A stretch of 64,000 nucleotides of DNA. Source: Streptomyces avidinii (lineage in GTDB: Bacteria > Actinomycetota > Actinomycetes > Streptomycetales > Streptomycetaceae). A program made the translations under genes and the position numbers. The notes under the pieces are model-generated. The model was not told where the DNA came from. It searched no databases and saw only the letters and a list, made by a program, of their open reading frames with translations. The stretch lies in contig NZ_BMVL01000015.1 in NCBI RefSeq assembly GCF_014650695.1, positions 128,396 to 192,395 of the forward strand, read 5' to 3'. Positions 16,945 through 24,911 of the stretch are shown piece after piece; the stretch's first letter is position 1, and each line of letters begins with the position of its first letter.

Positions 16945-17913
16945 TTACGGGGCTACGACGACCTCCTGGGCGGCAGCCGTCGACCCGGCCAGCAGCGGCG
17001 CGTCGACCGGCACGTTTCGCTTGACCAGTGCGAGCGCGATCGGGCCCAGCTCGTGGTGGCGGACGGCAGTGGTCACGAAGCCCAGCTGGCGGCCCTCCTC
17101 CCCGTCCGCGGCCAGCCGCAGCGGGGTGCCGTGCGCCGGGAGCAGCACCTCCGAGCCGTCCAGGTGCAGGAAGACCAGGCGGCGCGGGGGCTTGCCCAGG
17201 TTGTGGACGCGGGCCACCGTCTCCTGGCCGCGGTAGCAGCCCTTCTGCAGGTGCACGGCCGTGCCGATCCAGCCCAGCTCGTGCGGGATCGTCCGGTGGT
17301 CGGTCTCCAGGCCCAGCCGCGGCCGGTGCGCCTCGACGCGCAGGGCCTCGTACGCGAGGAGTCCGGCGGCCGGGCCGTGCCCGGCGGCGAAGGACTCCAG
17401 CTCGGCGCGGGGCAGGAAGACGTCCCGGCCGTGCGCGGTCTCCCGTACGACGTGCTCCTTGGCGACCTCCGCGATGGAGCCGGCCGGCAGGTGCACGACC
17501 GCGAACTCCTCGGTGCGGTCGGCGACTTCGACGCGGTAGAAGAACTTCATGGACTCCAGGTAGGCGATCAGCTCGGCCTGGGTGCCCGGTTCCACGTGCG
17601 CCCACGTGGTCTCGCCGTCGTCGACGAGGTAGAGCGCGTGCTCGATGTGGCCGTTGGCGGAGAGGATCAGCGCCTCGGTGGCCTGCCCGGCCGGCAGCTC
17701 GGTCAGGTGCTGGGTGAGCAGCAGGTGCAGCCAGCTCAGGCGTTCCGGCCCGCTGACGGTGACGACCCCGCGGTGGGAGAGGTCGACGAAGCCGCGGCCC
17801 TCCGCGAGGGAGCGCTGTTCGCCGTACAGCTCGCCGTAGTGGGCGGCGACGCCCTCGTCACGGCCTTCGGCCGGTACGGCGCCGGGGAGATGGAGCAAGG
17901 GGCTGCTGGTCAT
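16945..17913 (-). CDS. ygfZ: Folate-binding YgfZ/GcvT-like protein
   Basis: 322-residue tetrahydrofolate-binding protein of the YgfZ family, which supports Fe-S cluster assembly and repair of Fe-S enzymes. The diagnostic K-G-C-Y-x-G-Q-E motif is present as QKGCYRGQETVARVHNLGKPPRR, and the fold matches the aminomethyltransferase (GcvT) domain. Full length for the family. It lies 31 bp downstream of nur on the same strand, so the two may be co-transcribed. Confidence 0.93.
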   Translation of the reverse strand: MTSSPLLHLPGAVPAEGRDEGVAAHYGELYGEQRSLAEGRGFVDLSHRGVVTVSGPERLSWLHLLLTQHLTELPAGQATEALILSANGHIEHALYLVDDGETTWAHVEPGTQAELIAYLESMKFFYRVEVADRTEEFAVVHLPAGSIAEVAKEHVVRETAHGRDVFLPRAELESFAAGHGPAAGLLAYEALRVEAHRPRLGLETDHRTIPHELGWIGTAVHLQKGCYRGQETVARVHNLGKPPRRLVFLHLDGSEVLLPAHGTPLRLAADGEEGRQLGFVTTAVRHHELGPIALALVKRNVPVDAPLLAGSTAAAQEVVVAP

Positions 17914-17934
17914 GGGACCAAGCGTACGACCCTG

Positions 17935-18390
17935 CTACGGCTGAGCGGCACGCTGCTTGGCGGCGCACTCCCGGCACAGGCCGAAGATCGCGAAGTGCTT
18001 CATGTCGGTCTCGAAACCGAAGGTGGTGCGGAGCTTCGCCGTGAAGTCGGCGGCCACGTCCACATCCGCCTCGATGACCTCGGCGCAGTCGCGGCACACC
18101 AGGTGGATGTGGTGGTGCCGGTCGGCGAGGTGGTAGGTGGGGGCCCCGTGCCCGAGGTGGGCGTGCGAGACCAGCTTGAGCTCCTCCAGGAGCTCCAGCG
18201 TGCGGTAGACGGTGGAGATGTTGACCCCGGAGGCGGTCCTGCGCACCTCGACGAGGATCTCGTCCGGGGTGGCGTGTTCCAGGGCGTCGACCGCTTCCAG
18301 CACGAGCTGGCGCTGCGGTGTCAGCCGGTATCCGCGCTGCCGCAGGTCGCTCTTCCAGTCAGAGCCTTCGGTGTCCACGCTGCTCCCCAC
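17935..18390 (-). CDS. nur: Nickel-responsive Fur-family regulator Nur
   Basis: 151-residue Fur-family repressor closely resembling S. coelicolor Nur, which controls nickel uptake and the Fe-/Ni-superoxide dismutase switch. The N-terminal winged helix contains YRLTPQRQLVLEAVDAL and STVYRTLELLEEL. Metal ligands of both Nur sites are conserved: His39, His92, His94, His96 (nickel-specific site) and His76, His78, His132 (second site). Cys pairs CRDC (99/102) and CREC (139/142) are also present. The N-terminus is about six residues longer than the reference protein. Likely shares a transcript with ygfZ. Confidence 0.92.
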   Translation of the reverse strand: MGSSVDTEGSDWKSDLRQRGYRLTPQRQLVLEAVDALEHATPDEILVEVRRTASGVNISTVYRTLELLEELKLVSHAHLGHGAPTYHLADRHHHIHLVCRDCAEVIEADVDVAADFTAKLRTTFGFETDMKHFAIFGLCRECAAKQRAAQP

Positions 18391-18408
18391 CCGGTCAGTG
18401 TATGCGCG

Positions 18409-18444
18409 CGAAGGGGACCCCGGGCGATCCCGCGGTCCCCTTTC
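18409..18444 (-). terminator. Terminator between the nitrobindin-like gene and nur
   Basis: Stem AAGGGGACC (18411-18419) with GGTCCCCTT (18434-18442), extended by flanking CG pairs. It follows the nitrobindin-like gene stop (18460) on the minus strand. Confidence 0.65.
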
Positions 18445-18459
18445 GCACTGCCTGTGGAC

Positions 18460-19032
18460 TCAGCGGAAGAAGGCGATGCCGTCGTCCGGCATGTCCGGGA
18501 GGTTGCGCGCCATCTCGGCGACCTCCTCGGGCGTGACGACCTTCTTCAGCTGGGCCGACATGTACGGACGCAGCTCGACATCCGGCGTGGCCTTCTCGCC
18601 GACCCACATGAGGTCGCTCTTCACGTAGCCGTAGAGCCGCTTGCCGCCGCTGTACGGGCCGGAGGCCGCGGTACGGGCGACCGCGTCGGTGACCAGGTCG
18701 ATCTGCGGCTTCTGGTCGGCGAGCTCGCCGTACCAGACCTCGACGACGCCCTGGTCGCGGACCATGACGATCTCGACCTTGCGGTCCTTGTCGATGCGCC
18801 AGTAGCCCGACTCGGACTCCAGCGGGCGCACCTTGTTGCCCTCGGAGTCGAGGACCCAGGAGTGGGAGGTGTACTCCAGGAAGTCCCGGCCGTCGTGGCT
18901 GAAGACGACCTCCTGGCCGAAGTTGCACTTCTCCTCACCGGGGAAGTCGAAGACGCCCGCACCCTCCCAGTTGCCGAGGAGGAAGGCGAGGGGGACGAGG
19001 CCCGGGTTCAGGTCGGACGGGATCTGGATCAT
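18460..19032 (-). CDS. Ferric nitrobindin-like protein lacking the heme His
   Basis: 190-residue ten-stranded beta-barrel protein of the nitrobindin (FABP-like) family. The opening motif GNWEGAG matches the family GxWxGxG signature. In heme-binding nitrobindins a C-terminal His ligates iron. Here the equivalent region reads ELRPYMSAQLKKV and the last third has no histidine at all. It therefore probably does not bind heme in the standard way and may bind another hydrophobic ligand. The same substitution is known in other actinobacterial members, which are called ferric nitrobindin-like. Followed by a terminator. Confidence 0.85.
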   Translation of the reverse strand: MIQIPSDLNPGLVPLAFLLGNWEGAGVFDFPGEEKCNFGQEVVFSHDGRDFLEYTSHSWVLDSEGNKVRPLESESGYWRIDKDRKVEIVMVRDQGVVEVWYGELADQKPQIDLVTDAVARTAASGPYSGGKRLYGYVKSDLMWVGEKATPDVELRPYMSAQLKKVVTPEEVAEMARNLPDMPDDGIAFFR

Positions 19033-19090
19033 GAATGGCTGCTCAGGCGATCTGTGGGAGGGGTTCCGGGGCGGTCAGCTGGGCGGACGC

Positions 19091-19192
19091 TCAGCGCTGA
19101 CCCTGGTACAGCTTCTTGACGGCCAGGCCGGTGAAGGCCATGACGCCGACGCAGACCAGGACCAGCAGGGAGGTGAAGACTGCCTCAAGCAC
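19091..19192 (-). CDS. 33-residue single-pass membrane peptide
   Basis: Very short gene with a GTG start, a CCGAGGAGCACCCC leader (GAGGAG six nt before the start) and one hydrophobic helix, then a basic tail. The protein is LEAVFTSLLVLVCVGVMAFT followed by GLAVKKLYQGQR. Its compactness and strong ribosome-binding site make it likely real. Function unknown; small single-helix proteins often modulate membrane enzymes. It sits just upstream of the nitrobindin-like gene on the same strand (58 bp apart), so the two may be co-transcribed. Confidence 0.7.
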   Translation of the reverse strand: MLEAVFTSLLVLVCVGVMAFTGLAVKKLYQGQR

Positions 19193-19312
19193 GGGGTGCT
19201 CCTCGGAATTCGTTCGGGGGGTACGGGCCGGTCCCCAAGCCTACTGGCCCGGGGCCGGGCGCACTCTGCGAGGTGGCCCGTACCCGTCGGCCCGTACCGC
19301 CGGTCCCGTCGG

Positions 19313-20323
19313 TCAGCTCAGCAGCTGGCTCTGCAGGATCACGCTCTGGTGGAAGGGAACGGGGGCCACCTCGCCCTTGCGGGTCTGGATGACCATGCCG
19401 AGGACGTCACCCGTCCGGAGGCACCCGATCTTGGTCTGCTCCTCGCCGAGGAGGGGCTTCAGCTCCTGGTAGACGCTGAGCTCGGTGCCGTCGAAGTTGG
19501 CCGCCCCCGGGAAGTCCAGCGTGGTGCTGTTCATCTGGGTGCCCTTGGCCCTGCTCCACACGTCGTCCAGGTCGAGGGCCGAGACCCCGTTCAGCCGCAT
19601 GTTGCTGTCACAGCCCTTGAACGCGTCCACGAAGCCCGAGGAGTGGAAGCGCAGCAGGTAGACGTGCGTGCGCGTGCCGTCCGACGTCGTCCAGCCCCGG
19701 CCGGTGATCTGCCGCAGCCCGTCCCATTCGAGGGACTGCTTCAGCTTCTCGCGAGTGTCGGGCGTGTACTCCTCCAGGAAGGTGTCGACCGACACCGCCC
19801 CGTCCTCGTCCGCCTTGACCGCGTCGTCGGCCTTGGCGCCCACGGGAGCGGGCAGCAGCAGACCGCTGAGGGGCGCGTAGTGCGTCCCGTCCTTGTTGTC
19901 CGGGCCCTGGGGCAGGGGGGCACCCGCAGGCAGGGCCGGCCGGGACAGCGCCGGGAACGTCCAGCGGCCGTCCCCCTCGGTGGCCAGGCCGGGGATGTCG
20001 GTGCGCTCGGGCACCGTGATCCCGTACGCGACCCCTGTGCCGACGGCGGCGAAGACGGCGACTGCGGCGGTCCAGCGCAGGGCGGCGAACAGCTTGCGCC
20101 GGTCCTTGGGCGGGGCCGGCACGGCCTCGGGGGCCTCGACGGTCTCGGCGCCCGCGTCGGTGACGGTCTCGGCAGCCGTCTCGCCGGCGGTCTCGGCGGC
20201 CGTATCGCCGAGAGTCCCGGATGCCGTCTCGGTGACGGTCCCGGGTGCCTCCGCAGCAGGCTCGGGCGTCGCCGCGGGCACCGGCTCGGGCTCGGTGGCC
20301 GCGGTGGTGGTCTGCTCGCTCAC
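19313..20323 (-). CDS. Single-pass membrane protein, third gene of a coupled operon
   Basis: 336-residue protein: an acidic Ala/Glu/Thr-rich cytoplasmic N-terminus (about 1-75), one membrane helix (LRWTAAVAVFAAVGTGVAYGI), then a large extracytoplasmic domain. The domain contains FLEEYTPDTREKLKQSLEW and two Cys (KGCDSN, KIGCLR) that may pair. GTG start overlaps the previous stop as GTGA, so translation is coupled to the gene before it. It shares layout with its two upstream neighbours but only weak sequence similarity is visible by eye. Family not recognised. Confidence 0.82.
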   Translation of the reverse strand: MSEQTTTAATEPEPVPAATPEPAAEAPGTVTETASGTLGDTAAETAGETAAETVTDAGAETVEAPEAVPAPPKDRRKLFAALRWTAAVAVFAAVGTGVAYGITVPERTDIPGLATEGDGRWTFPALSRPALPAGAPLPQGPDNKDGTHYAPLSGLLLPAPVGAKADDAVKADEDGAVSVDTFLEEYTPDTREKLKQSLEWDGLRQITGRGWTTSDGTRTHVYLLRFHSSGFVDAFKGCDSNMRLNGVSALDLDDVWSRAKGTQMNSTTLDFPGAANFDGTELSVYQELKPLLGEEQTKIGCLRTGDVLGMVIQTRKGEVAPVPFHQSVILQSQLLS

Positions 20324-21231
20324 GCGGACTCTCCGGGGGACTTGAGGTGGTCGAGTTGCTGCTTGAACAGGCCCGCGGCGTCCTTCACCACGAATCCCTC
20401 GCTCCCGTACATCCGGAAACTCACCATGACGTCTCCTTCGACGGCCAGGCAGTCGAGGGCGTCGATCTTGTTCTTCTTGTCCTTCTTCTCGATGACGATG
20501 GGGTTCACCGAGCACTTGGCCTGCGGGTGGCCGTCCACCTTCGGCGCCTCGCCGGCGGAACCGCCGAGCGCGATCAGCTTCCCGGCGAACTCACCGAACT
20601 TCGCGAGCTGTGCCGGGTCGGCCTGGACGAGCTGGATCTCGGCGACGACACCGCCGCCGACGCCGTCCTTGCGCGAGTAGCTGCGCCCGGCCAGGCCCTT
20701 GAGCTTCAGGTCGGCGAGCACCTTGTCCCGTTCGGTGCGCTCGCTGCTGGACAGGCCCTTGCGGGCGTCCTTGAAGCTCTCCAGCGCCCGCTCGCCCGAG
20801 AGGGAGTAGAAGTTGCCCTCCTTGTCGATGTCGGGGCCGGGCCAGTAGTCGTTGGGCATCGGCAGCAGCTTGCCGGTGAGCGCGTTCGGGGGCACGGACG
20901 GCACCGGGGCCTGCGTACCACTGGTCGTGTGGTCCGCGGCCAGCCAGTACCGCGTCGGCGAGGTCCGGTCGGCTCCGGCGAGCGCGGCCGCCGCCCCGAC
21001 GCCGGCGCCCACGAGGACGACGGCGCCCACGGCTGCCGCCACCAGGGTGACCACCTTGCGGTTCACCTTGGGCGCGGGACCGGCAGCGGCCGGCTGCTCC
21101 GGCTCGGGCAGGGTCGCGACGTCACCCGCGGCCTCGGTCCCGGTCCCGGTCTCCGTTGCAGCCTCGACCGTGGCCTCGTCCTCGACCCGGACCTCGGCCT
21201 CCGCGCCGGTCACGTTCTGCTGCTCGCTCAC
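20320..21231 (-). CDS. Single-pass membrane protein, second gene of a coupled operon
   Basis: 303-residue protein starting GTG (MSEQQNV). An acidic tail (1-55) precedes one membrane helix (VVTLVAAAVGAVVLVGAGVG) and an extracytoplasmic domain with YYSL-type segments, Cys pair (AKCSVN, LDCLAV) and a Lys/Asp-rich stretch (KKDKKNK). The start overlaps the first gene's stop as GTGA and its own stop overlaps the third gene's start. Same topology and similar N-terminal opening (MSEQ) as the third gene, suggesting paralogy. Function unknown. Confidence 0.82.
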   Translation of the reverse strand: MSEQQNVTGAEAEVRVEDEATVEAATETGTGTEAAGDVATLPEPEQPAAAGPAPKVNRKVVTLVAAAVGAVVLVGAGVGAAAALAGADRTSPTRYWLAADHTTSGTQAPVPSVPPNALTGKLLPMPNDYWPGPDIDKEGNFYSLSGERALESFKDARKGLSSSERTERDKVLADLKLKGLAGRSYSRKDGVGGGVVAEIQLVQADPAQLAKFGEFAGKLIALGGSAGEAPKVDGHPQAKCSVNPIVIEKKDKKNKIDALDCLAVEGDVMVSFRMYGSEGFVVKDAAGLFKQQLDHLKSPGESA

Positions 21232-22019
21232 AGCCGCTCCATCTGTCGCTTGGCCAGGTCGGCCAGGACGCTCTCGTCGACCTCGCCGCGGTTGTTCGTG
21301 TACTGGATGCTCACCACGATGTCGCCGCGGCGGACGACGGCACGGCCGCTGCGCAGCGGGTGGTAGCCGGGCTTCTCGTTCGCCTCCGAGTCGACCCACA
21401 TGTGGCCGAACTCCTCGGGAACACCCGGCACCTCCTTGCCCGCGTTGCCCGCGTACTCCTTGGTGGGCATGTAGTGCTCGATGCCCAGCTGGAAGTCCTC
21501 GGCCTCGTTGCGGTTGCTGAACCGGAGCAGGTTGATCTCGACGAAGTTCCGGTCGGACTCGGTCCAGTCCGCGGAGGCGATGCTCCGGATCCGGTCGGTG
21601 ATGAGTCCGCCGAGACCGCCGGAGGCCTCCTTGTAGTACCCGGCGGCGAACATGTCCACGGACACGGCGCCCGAGAAGTCACTCTTCGCTCCGCCCGGAA
21701 CGTCCAGCAGCTTCTTGGCCAGTTCCTCGTCCGCCTTGTGCCAGCGGTTGGCGTTGATCGAGCGCCGGGTCGTGGTGTCGCTCATCGCCTGCGGCTTCGG
21801 TGCGGCCATCTTCTGCTGGGCCAGCGGCGGCAGGGCCGTGGGCTCGCGGTGGTACTGGACCGCGTAGCCGGTGATCGTCCCCGCGAGGACGCCGAGCGCG
21901 GCCGCGCCCGCGATCAGGAGGGTCGTGCGGCCCGTCCGGCGGCGCGGGGCCGAAGCGTCCGATTCCGGTGCGCTTTCCTCCCCTTTCCGCTGCTCAGGGA
22001 TGGTCTGTTCGTGTTCCAA
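21228..22019 (-). CDS. Single-pass membrane protein, first gene of a coupled operon
   Basis: 263-residue protein: charged N-terminus (1-30), one membrane helix (TTLLIAGAAALGVLAGTITG), then a mainly soluble extracytoplasmic domain (NRWHKADEELAKKLLDVPGG, VSVDMFAAGYYKEASGG). It shares the pattern SVD-F-x3-Y with the third gene (SVDTFLEEY). It carries no Cys in the outer domain, unlike its partners. The leader region upstream of 22019 contains AAAGG but no long gap, and the transcript likely begins near 22050. No family recognised; the three genes form one transcription unit. Confidence 0.82.
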   Translation of the reverse strand: MEHEQTIPEQRKGEESAPESDASAPRRRTGRTTLLIAGAAALGVLAGTITGYAVQYHREPTALPPLAQQKMAAPKPQAMSDTTTRRSINANRWHKADEELAKKLLDVPGGAKSDFSGAVSVDMFAAGYYKEASGGLGGLITDRIRSIASADWTESDRNFVEINLLRFSNRNEAEDFQLGIEHYMPTKEYAGNAGKEVPGVPEEFGHMWVDSEANEKPGYHPLRSGRAVVRRGDIVVSIQYTNNRGEVDESVLADLAKRQMERL

Positions 22020-22132
22020 AGGGGTCCCCCACAGGACTGCAGGCGCAGGTTGATTACCCGCGCGTACCCCATGACCCGCACCTGAGGGGAGCAGTTGTAC
22101 GAACGAAGATCACGGTCTCGTCTCGCGAGGTT

Positions 22133-22396
22133 TCAATCCTCGTGACGCCGCTTTCCGTCCAGTTCGTCCCACCACTCGTCGGACTTCGGGTCGCCCGAGG
22201 GGTCGTCCCACCAGCGGTCGTCCGGTCCGCGCCGATTCGCGATCATCGCGGCGACCGGCGGGATGACCATCGCGACCACGCACATGGCCACCGCGGCCTC
22301 GACCGACCACAGGCGCACGAAGGCCCAGGCGGAGACGAAGAGGACCAGGCATCCGCCCATGAGCAGGAAATAGGCGCGCCGGCGCCGGGCGTACAT
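22133..22396 (-). CDS. DUF3099 family membrane protein
   Basis: 87-residue protein with two membrane helices (AYFLLMGGCLVLFVSAWAF and VAMCVVAMVIPPVAAMIAN) and a Trp/Asp/Arg-rich tail (DDRWWDDPSGDPKSDEWWDEL). This is the actinobacterial DUF3099 pattern; no function is known. Start at MYARRRR (22396) chosen for the CTGGAGAC ribosome-binding site; the ATG at 22435 lacks one. Confidence 0.85.
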   Translation of the reverse strand: MYARRRRAYFLLMGGCLVLFVSAWAFVRLWSVEAAVAMCVVAMVIPPVAAMIANRRGPDDRWWDDPSGDPKSDEWWDELDGKRRHED

Positions 22397-22423
22397 GTCT
22401 CCAGAGTAGGACCGGGACGGCAC

Positions 22424-22476
22424 GAAGGGCCGCACCCCGTTCCAGTGGCGTCCAACCCCCGGGGGTGCGGCCCTTC
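22424..22476 (-). terminator. Terminator after sseC
   Basis: Perfect 15-bp stem GAAGGGCCGCACCCC (22424-22438) with GGGGTGCGGCCCTTC (22462-22476). It lies between the sseC stop and the DUF3099 start on the minus strand. Confidence 0.75.
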
Positions 22477-22509
22477 GGCCGATCGATCAGGCGATCACAT
22501 GTGCGGTGC

Positions 22510-22800
22510 TCAGACCGCGATCGCCACGTCCGTCACGCCGCCGGCCTCGGCGACGACCACGGCACGGTCCGCCTGGGCACCCGGGACGAGCGCGCGCAGC
22601 GTCCAGGAGCCGGTGGCGGCGTAGAAACGGAACTGGCCGGTGGCCGAGGTCGGGACCTCGGCGGTGAACTCGCCGGTCGAGTCCAGCAGGCGGACGTAAC
22701 CGGAGACCGGCTCGCCGTCCTTGGTGATCTGACCCTGGATCGCGGTCTCACCGGGCTTGAGGGTCGCGAGGTCGGGCCCGCCGATCTGTGCTCCACACAT
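22510..22800 (-). CDS. sseC: SseC-like DUF1416 protein
   Basis: 96-residue beta-rich protein of the DUF1416 family, the counterpart of mycobacterial SseC, which is encoded beside the rhodanese CysA. Begins MCGAQIGGPDLATLKPGETA and has a Cna-B-like/carboxypeptidase-regulatory fold pattern (GYVRLLDSTGEFTAEVPTS). Role in sulfur metabolism is inferred from conserved gene pairing only. It lies 64 bp downstream of cysA on the same strand and is closed by a strong terminator. Confidence 0.86.
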   Translation of the reverse strand: MCGAQIGGPDLATLKPGETAIQGQITKDGEPVSGYVRLLDSTGEFTAEVPTSATGQFRFYAATGSWTLRALVPGAQADRAVVVAEAGGVTDVAIAV

Positions 22801-22864
22801 GTTCTCTGTCCTGTCCTAGAGAGGTCGTACTACGAGGGCGTCGCGTGCCCGGTCGTCGGTCTGG

Positions 22865-23710
22865 TTACTTGTTGGGGCCGAGCTCGATCGGCACGCCGAC
22901 CAGCGAGCCGTACTCGGTCCACGAACCGTCGTAGTTCTTGACGTTCTCCTGGCCCAGGAGCTCGTGGAGCACGAACCACGTGAGCGCGGAGCGCTCACCG
23001 ATGCGGCAGTAGGCGATGGTGTCCTTCGCGAGGTCGACCTGCTCCGCCTCGTAGAGGGCGGTGAGCTCCTCGTCCGACTTGAAGGTGCCGTCGTCGTTGG
23101 CGTTCTTCGACCACGGGATGTTGCGGGCGCTCGGCACGTGGCCGGGGCGCTGCGACTGCTCCTGCGGGAGGTGCGCCGGGGCGAGCAGCTTGCCGGAGAA
23201 CTCGTCGGGCGAACGGACGTCGACCAGGTTCAGGGAGCCGATCGCGGCCACGACGTCGTCGCGGAAGGCGCGGATGGTGGTGTCCTGGGCCTTGGCCTTG
23301 TACTCGGTGGCCGGGCGGTTCGGGACGTCCTTGCCGTCGACCAGGTCGCGGGAGTCGAGCTCCCACTTCTTGCGGCCGCCGTCGAGGAGCTTCACGTCCT
23401 GGTGGCCGTAGAGCTTGAAGTACCAGTAGGCGTAGGACGCGAACCAGTTGTTGTTGCCGCCGTAGAGGACGACGGTGTCGTCGTTGGAGATGCCCTTGGC
23501 GGAGAGGAGCTTCTCGAAGCCCTCCTGGTCCACGAAGTCGCGGCGGACCGGGTCCTGGAGGTCGCTCTTCCAGTCGATCCGGACGGCGTTGGTGATGTGG
23601 TTCTTGTCGTACGCGGACGTGTCCTCGTCCACCTCGACGATCACGACGTTGGCGTCGTTCAGGTGGGCCTCGACCCAGTCGGCGTCTACAAGGACGTCGC
23701 TGCGGCTCAT
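22865..23710 (-). CDS. cysA: Thiosulfate sulfurtransferase (rhodanese)
   Basis: 281-residue two-domain rhodanese that moves sulfane sulfur from thiosulfate to an acceptor. The C-terminal active-site loop is CRIGERS, with the catalytic Cys; the N-terminal rhodanese domain is inactive (LYGGNNNW replaces the loop). Ribosome-binding site GGAGGAGAACACC precedes the ATG. A small Cys-containing leader peptide lies upstream, pointing to cysteine-responsive attenuation. Followed by sseC. Confidence 0.94.
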   Translation of the reverse strand: MSRSDVLVDADWVEAHLNDANVVIVEVDEDTSAYDKNHITNAVRIDWKSDLQDPVRRDFVDQEGFEKLLSAKGISNDDTVVLYGGNNNWFASYAYWYFKLYGHQDVKLLDGGRKKWELDSRDLVDGKDVPNRPATEYKAKAQDTTIRAFRDDVVAAIGSLNLVDVRSPDEFSGKLLAPAHLPQEQSQRPGHVPSARNIPWSKNANDDGTFKSDEELTALYEAEQVDLAKDTIAYCRIGERSALTWFVLHELLGQENVKNYDGSWTEYGSLVGVPIELGPNK

Positions 23711-23886
23711 GGTGTTCTCCTCCGGGGCAGTGTGCGGCGGGGCTGTGCGGATAACGCGTGCTGCGTGCCTACGGGTGCGCTCGAGGTCCTGCGCGGGGAG
23801 GCGTCAGGGAATCAGGAGGCTGGTGCGGTCACGCGGGAAGGGCCGTGGGGCCGTCGTCCGGTCGATGGAGCGGATGCGCTCACAGG

Positions 23887-23976
23887 TCACATGGATCGAC
23901 AGAGCATGGCGGCGACGCGACACAGGTCTACTGCCCGTCGCTTCGTGAGGTCCGCCTGCTGATGCTTCATAGCCAT
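23887..23976 (-). CDS. Cys-containing leader peptide upstream of cysA
   Basis: 29-residue frame (or 27 from a second ATG at 23970) ending in RRAVDLCRVAAMLCRSM. The Arg-Arg-x-Val-Asp-Leu-Cys-Arg core is the hallmark of putative leader peptides that precede sulfur-assimilation genes in actinomycetes. Ribosome stalling at the Cys codons when cysteinyl-tRNA is scarce is thought to expose the downstream gene's ribosome-binding site. It ends 176 nt before cysA. No clear Shine-Dalgarno precedes it, consistent with a leaderless or short-leader start. Confidence 0.8.
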   Translation of the reverse strand: MAMKHQQADLTKRRAVDLCRVAAMLCRSM

Positions 23977-24131
23977 GGATCGTAGGGACGAATCGGCCGC
24001 CCTGTCACCGGTGTGTCATATGTCGAGACAGGATCGTCCGGATTCTGGGACGTGAGCGCCCCGGGCGGCCGCCGCGCCGCCCCCGGGACCTCGCGTACGG
24101 CCCGCCCTTCTGCGGATCGGACCGCACTGTC

Positions 24132-24848
24132 TCACGATCCGGCCACCACCACGTTCGAGCCGCCCAGAGTGAGGTGCACACCGGCCTCGTCCGAGGTCAG
24201 GGACGACAGGTGCAGTCCGGCCGGCATGCCAGCGTCGAGATTGCCGTCGAAGTCGGTCTTCCGGCGGATCAGCTTCTCGACCCCGGGAACGCTCCCGCCG
24301 GGCACCTCGTCGGCACGGACCCGGACGATCTTGCCGCCCTTCCCGTCCGGCGCGTCCTCCAGGGTGACGGTCGACACCACGCTGTGCGTCAGCGTCTTGC
24401 CGAGCACCTCCACCGACGCGGTGACCTTCACCTTGCCGGGCGCCCCGCCGTAGGAGAGGGTCGCGCCGGTCTGCGAGGCCGCCGTCAGGTCGGCGTACGT
24501 GATCAGCGCGGTGCCCTCGGCCCGCGCGGCGGTCCCGCCGCTGTAGTCACCGTTCAGCTTCACGCTGCGGAAGCTCGCGTCCAGCTCCGAGAGCCGCGTC
24601 TTGCGGCCCTCGGCGGCGACCTCCACGCCCCGCAGCTTCAGGTCGACCCGCTCCAGGTCCCGGCCGATCAACTGGGTGAGGAAGGGGAACCCGTCGATCT
24701 CCACCTCCGAGGAACCGGCCAGGCCCTGCCGCGCCTGTATTCGGTCGGCCAGCCGGTTCTCGACGTATCCGACCGCCCAGCGGTCCACGCCCACGAACAG
24801 GCCCCCCAGCACCACTCCGATGATCACAACGACGCGCAGGAAACGCAC
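24132..24848 (-). CDS. LmeA-like DUF2993 phospholipid-binding protein
   Basis: 238-residue protein with an N-terminal membrane anchor or signal (FLRVVVIIGVVLGGLFVGVD) and a DUF2993 domain. Motifs include the family SEVEIDGFPFLTQLIGRDLE stretch (in other members linked to LmeA, a mannosyltransferase-maturation phospholipid-binding protein of mycobacteria). It acts outside the membrane. Monocistronic-looking. Confidence 0.86.
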   Translation of the reverse strand: MRFLRVVVIIGVVLGGLFVGVDRWAVGYVENRLADRIQARQGLAGSSEVEIDGFPFLTQLIGRDLERVDLKLRGVEVAAEGRKTRLSELDASFRSVKLNGDYSGGTAARAEGTALITYADLTAASQTGATLSYGGAPGKVKVTASVEVLGKTLTHSVVSTVTLEDAPDGKGGKIVRVRADEVPGGSVPGVEKLIRRKTDFDGNLDAGMPAGLHLSSLTSDEAGVHLTLGGSNVVVAGS

Positions 24849-24911
24849 GTTCCCTCCCCCTACTAGTCGGTACGTGCGTTCTAGTTGACCATGCCCCCTG
24901 TCGGGCAGGGA

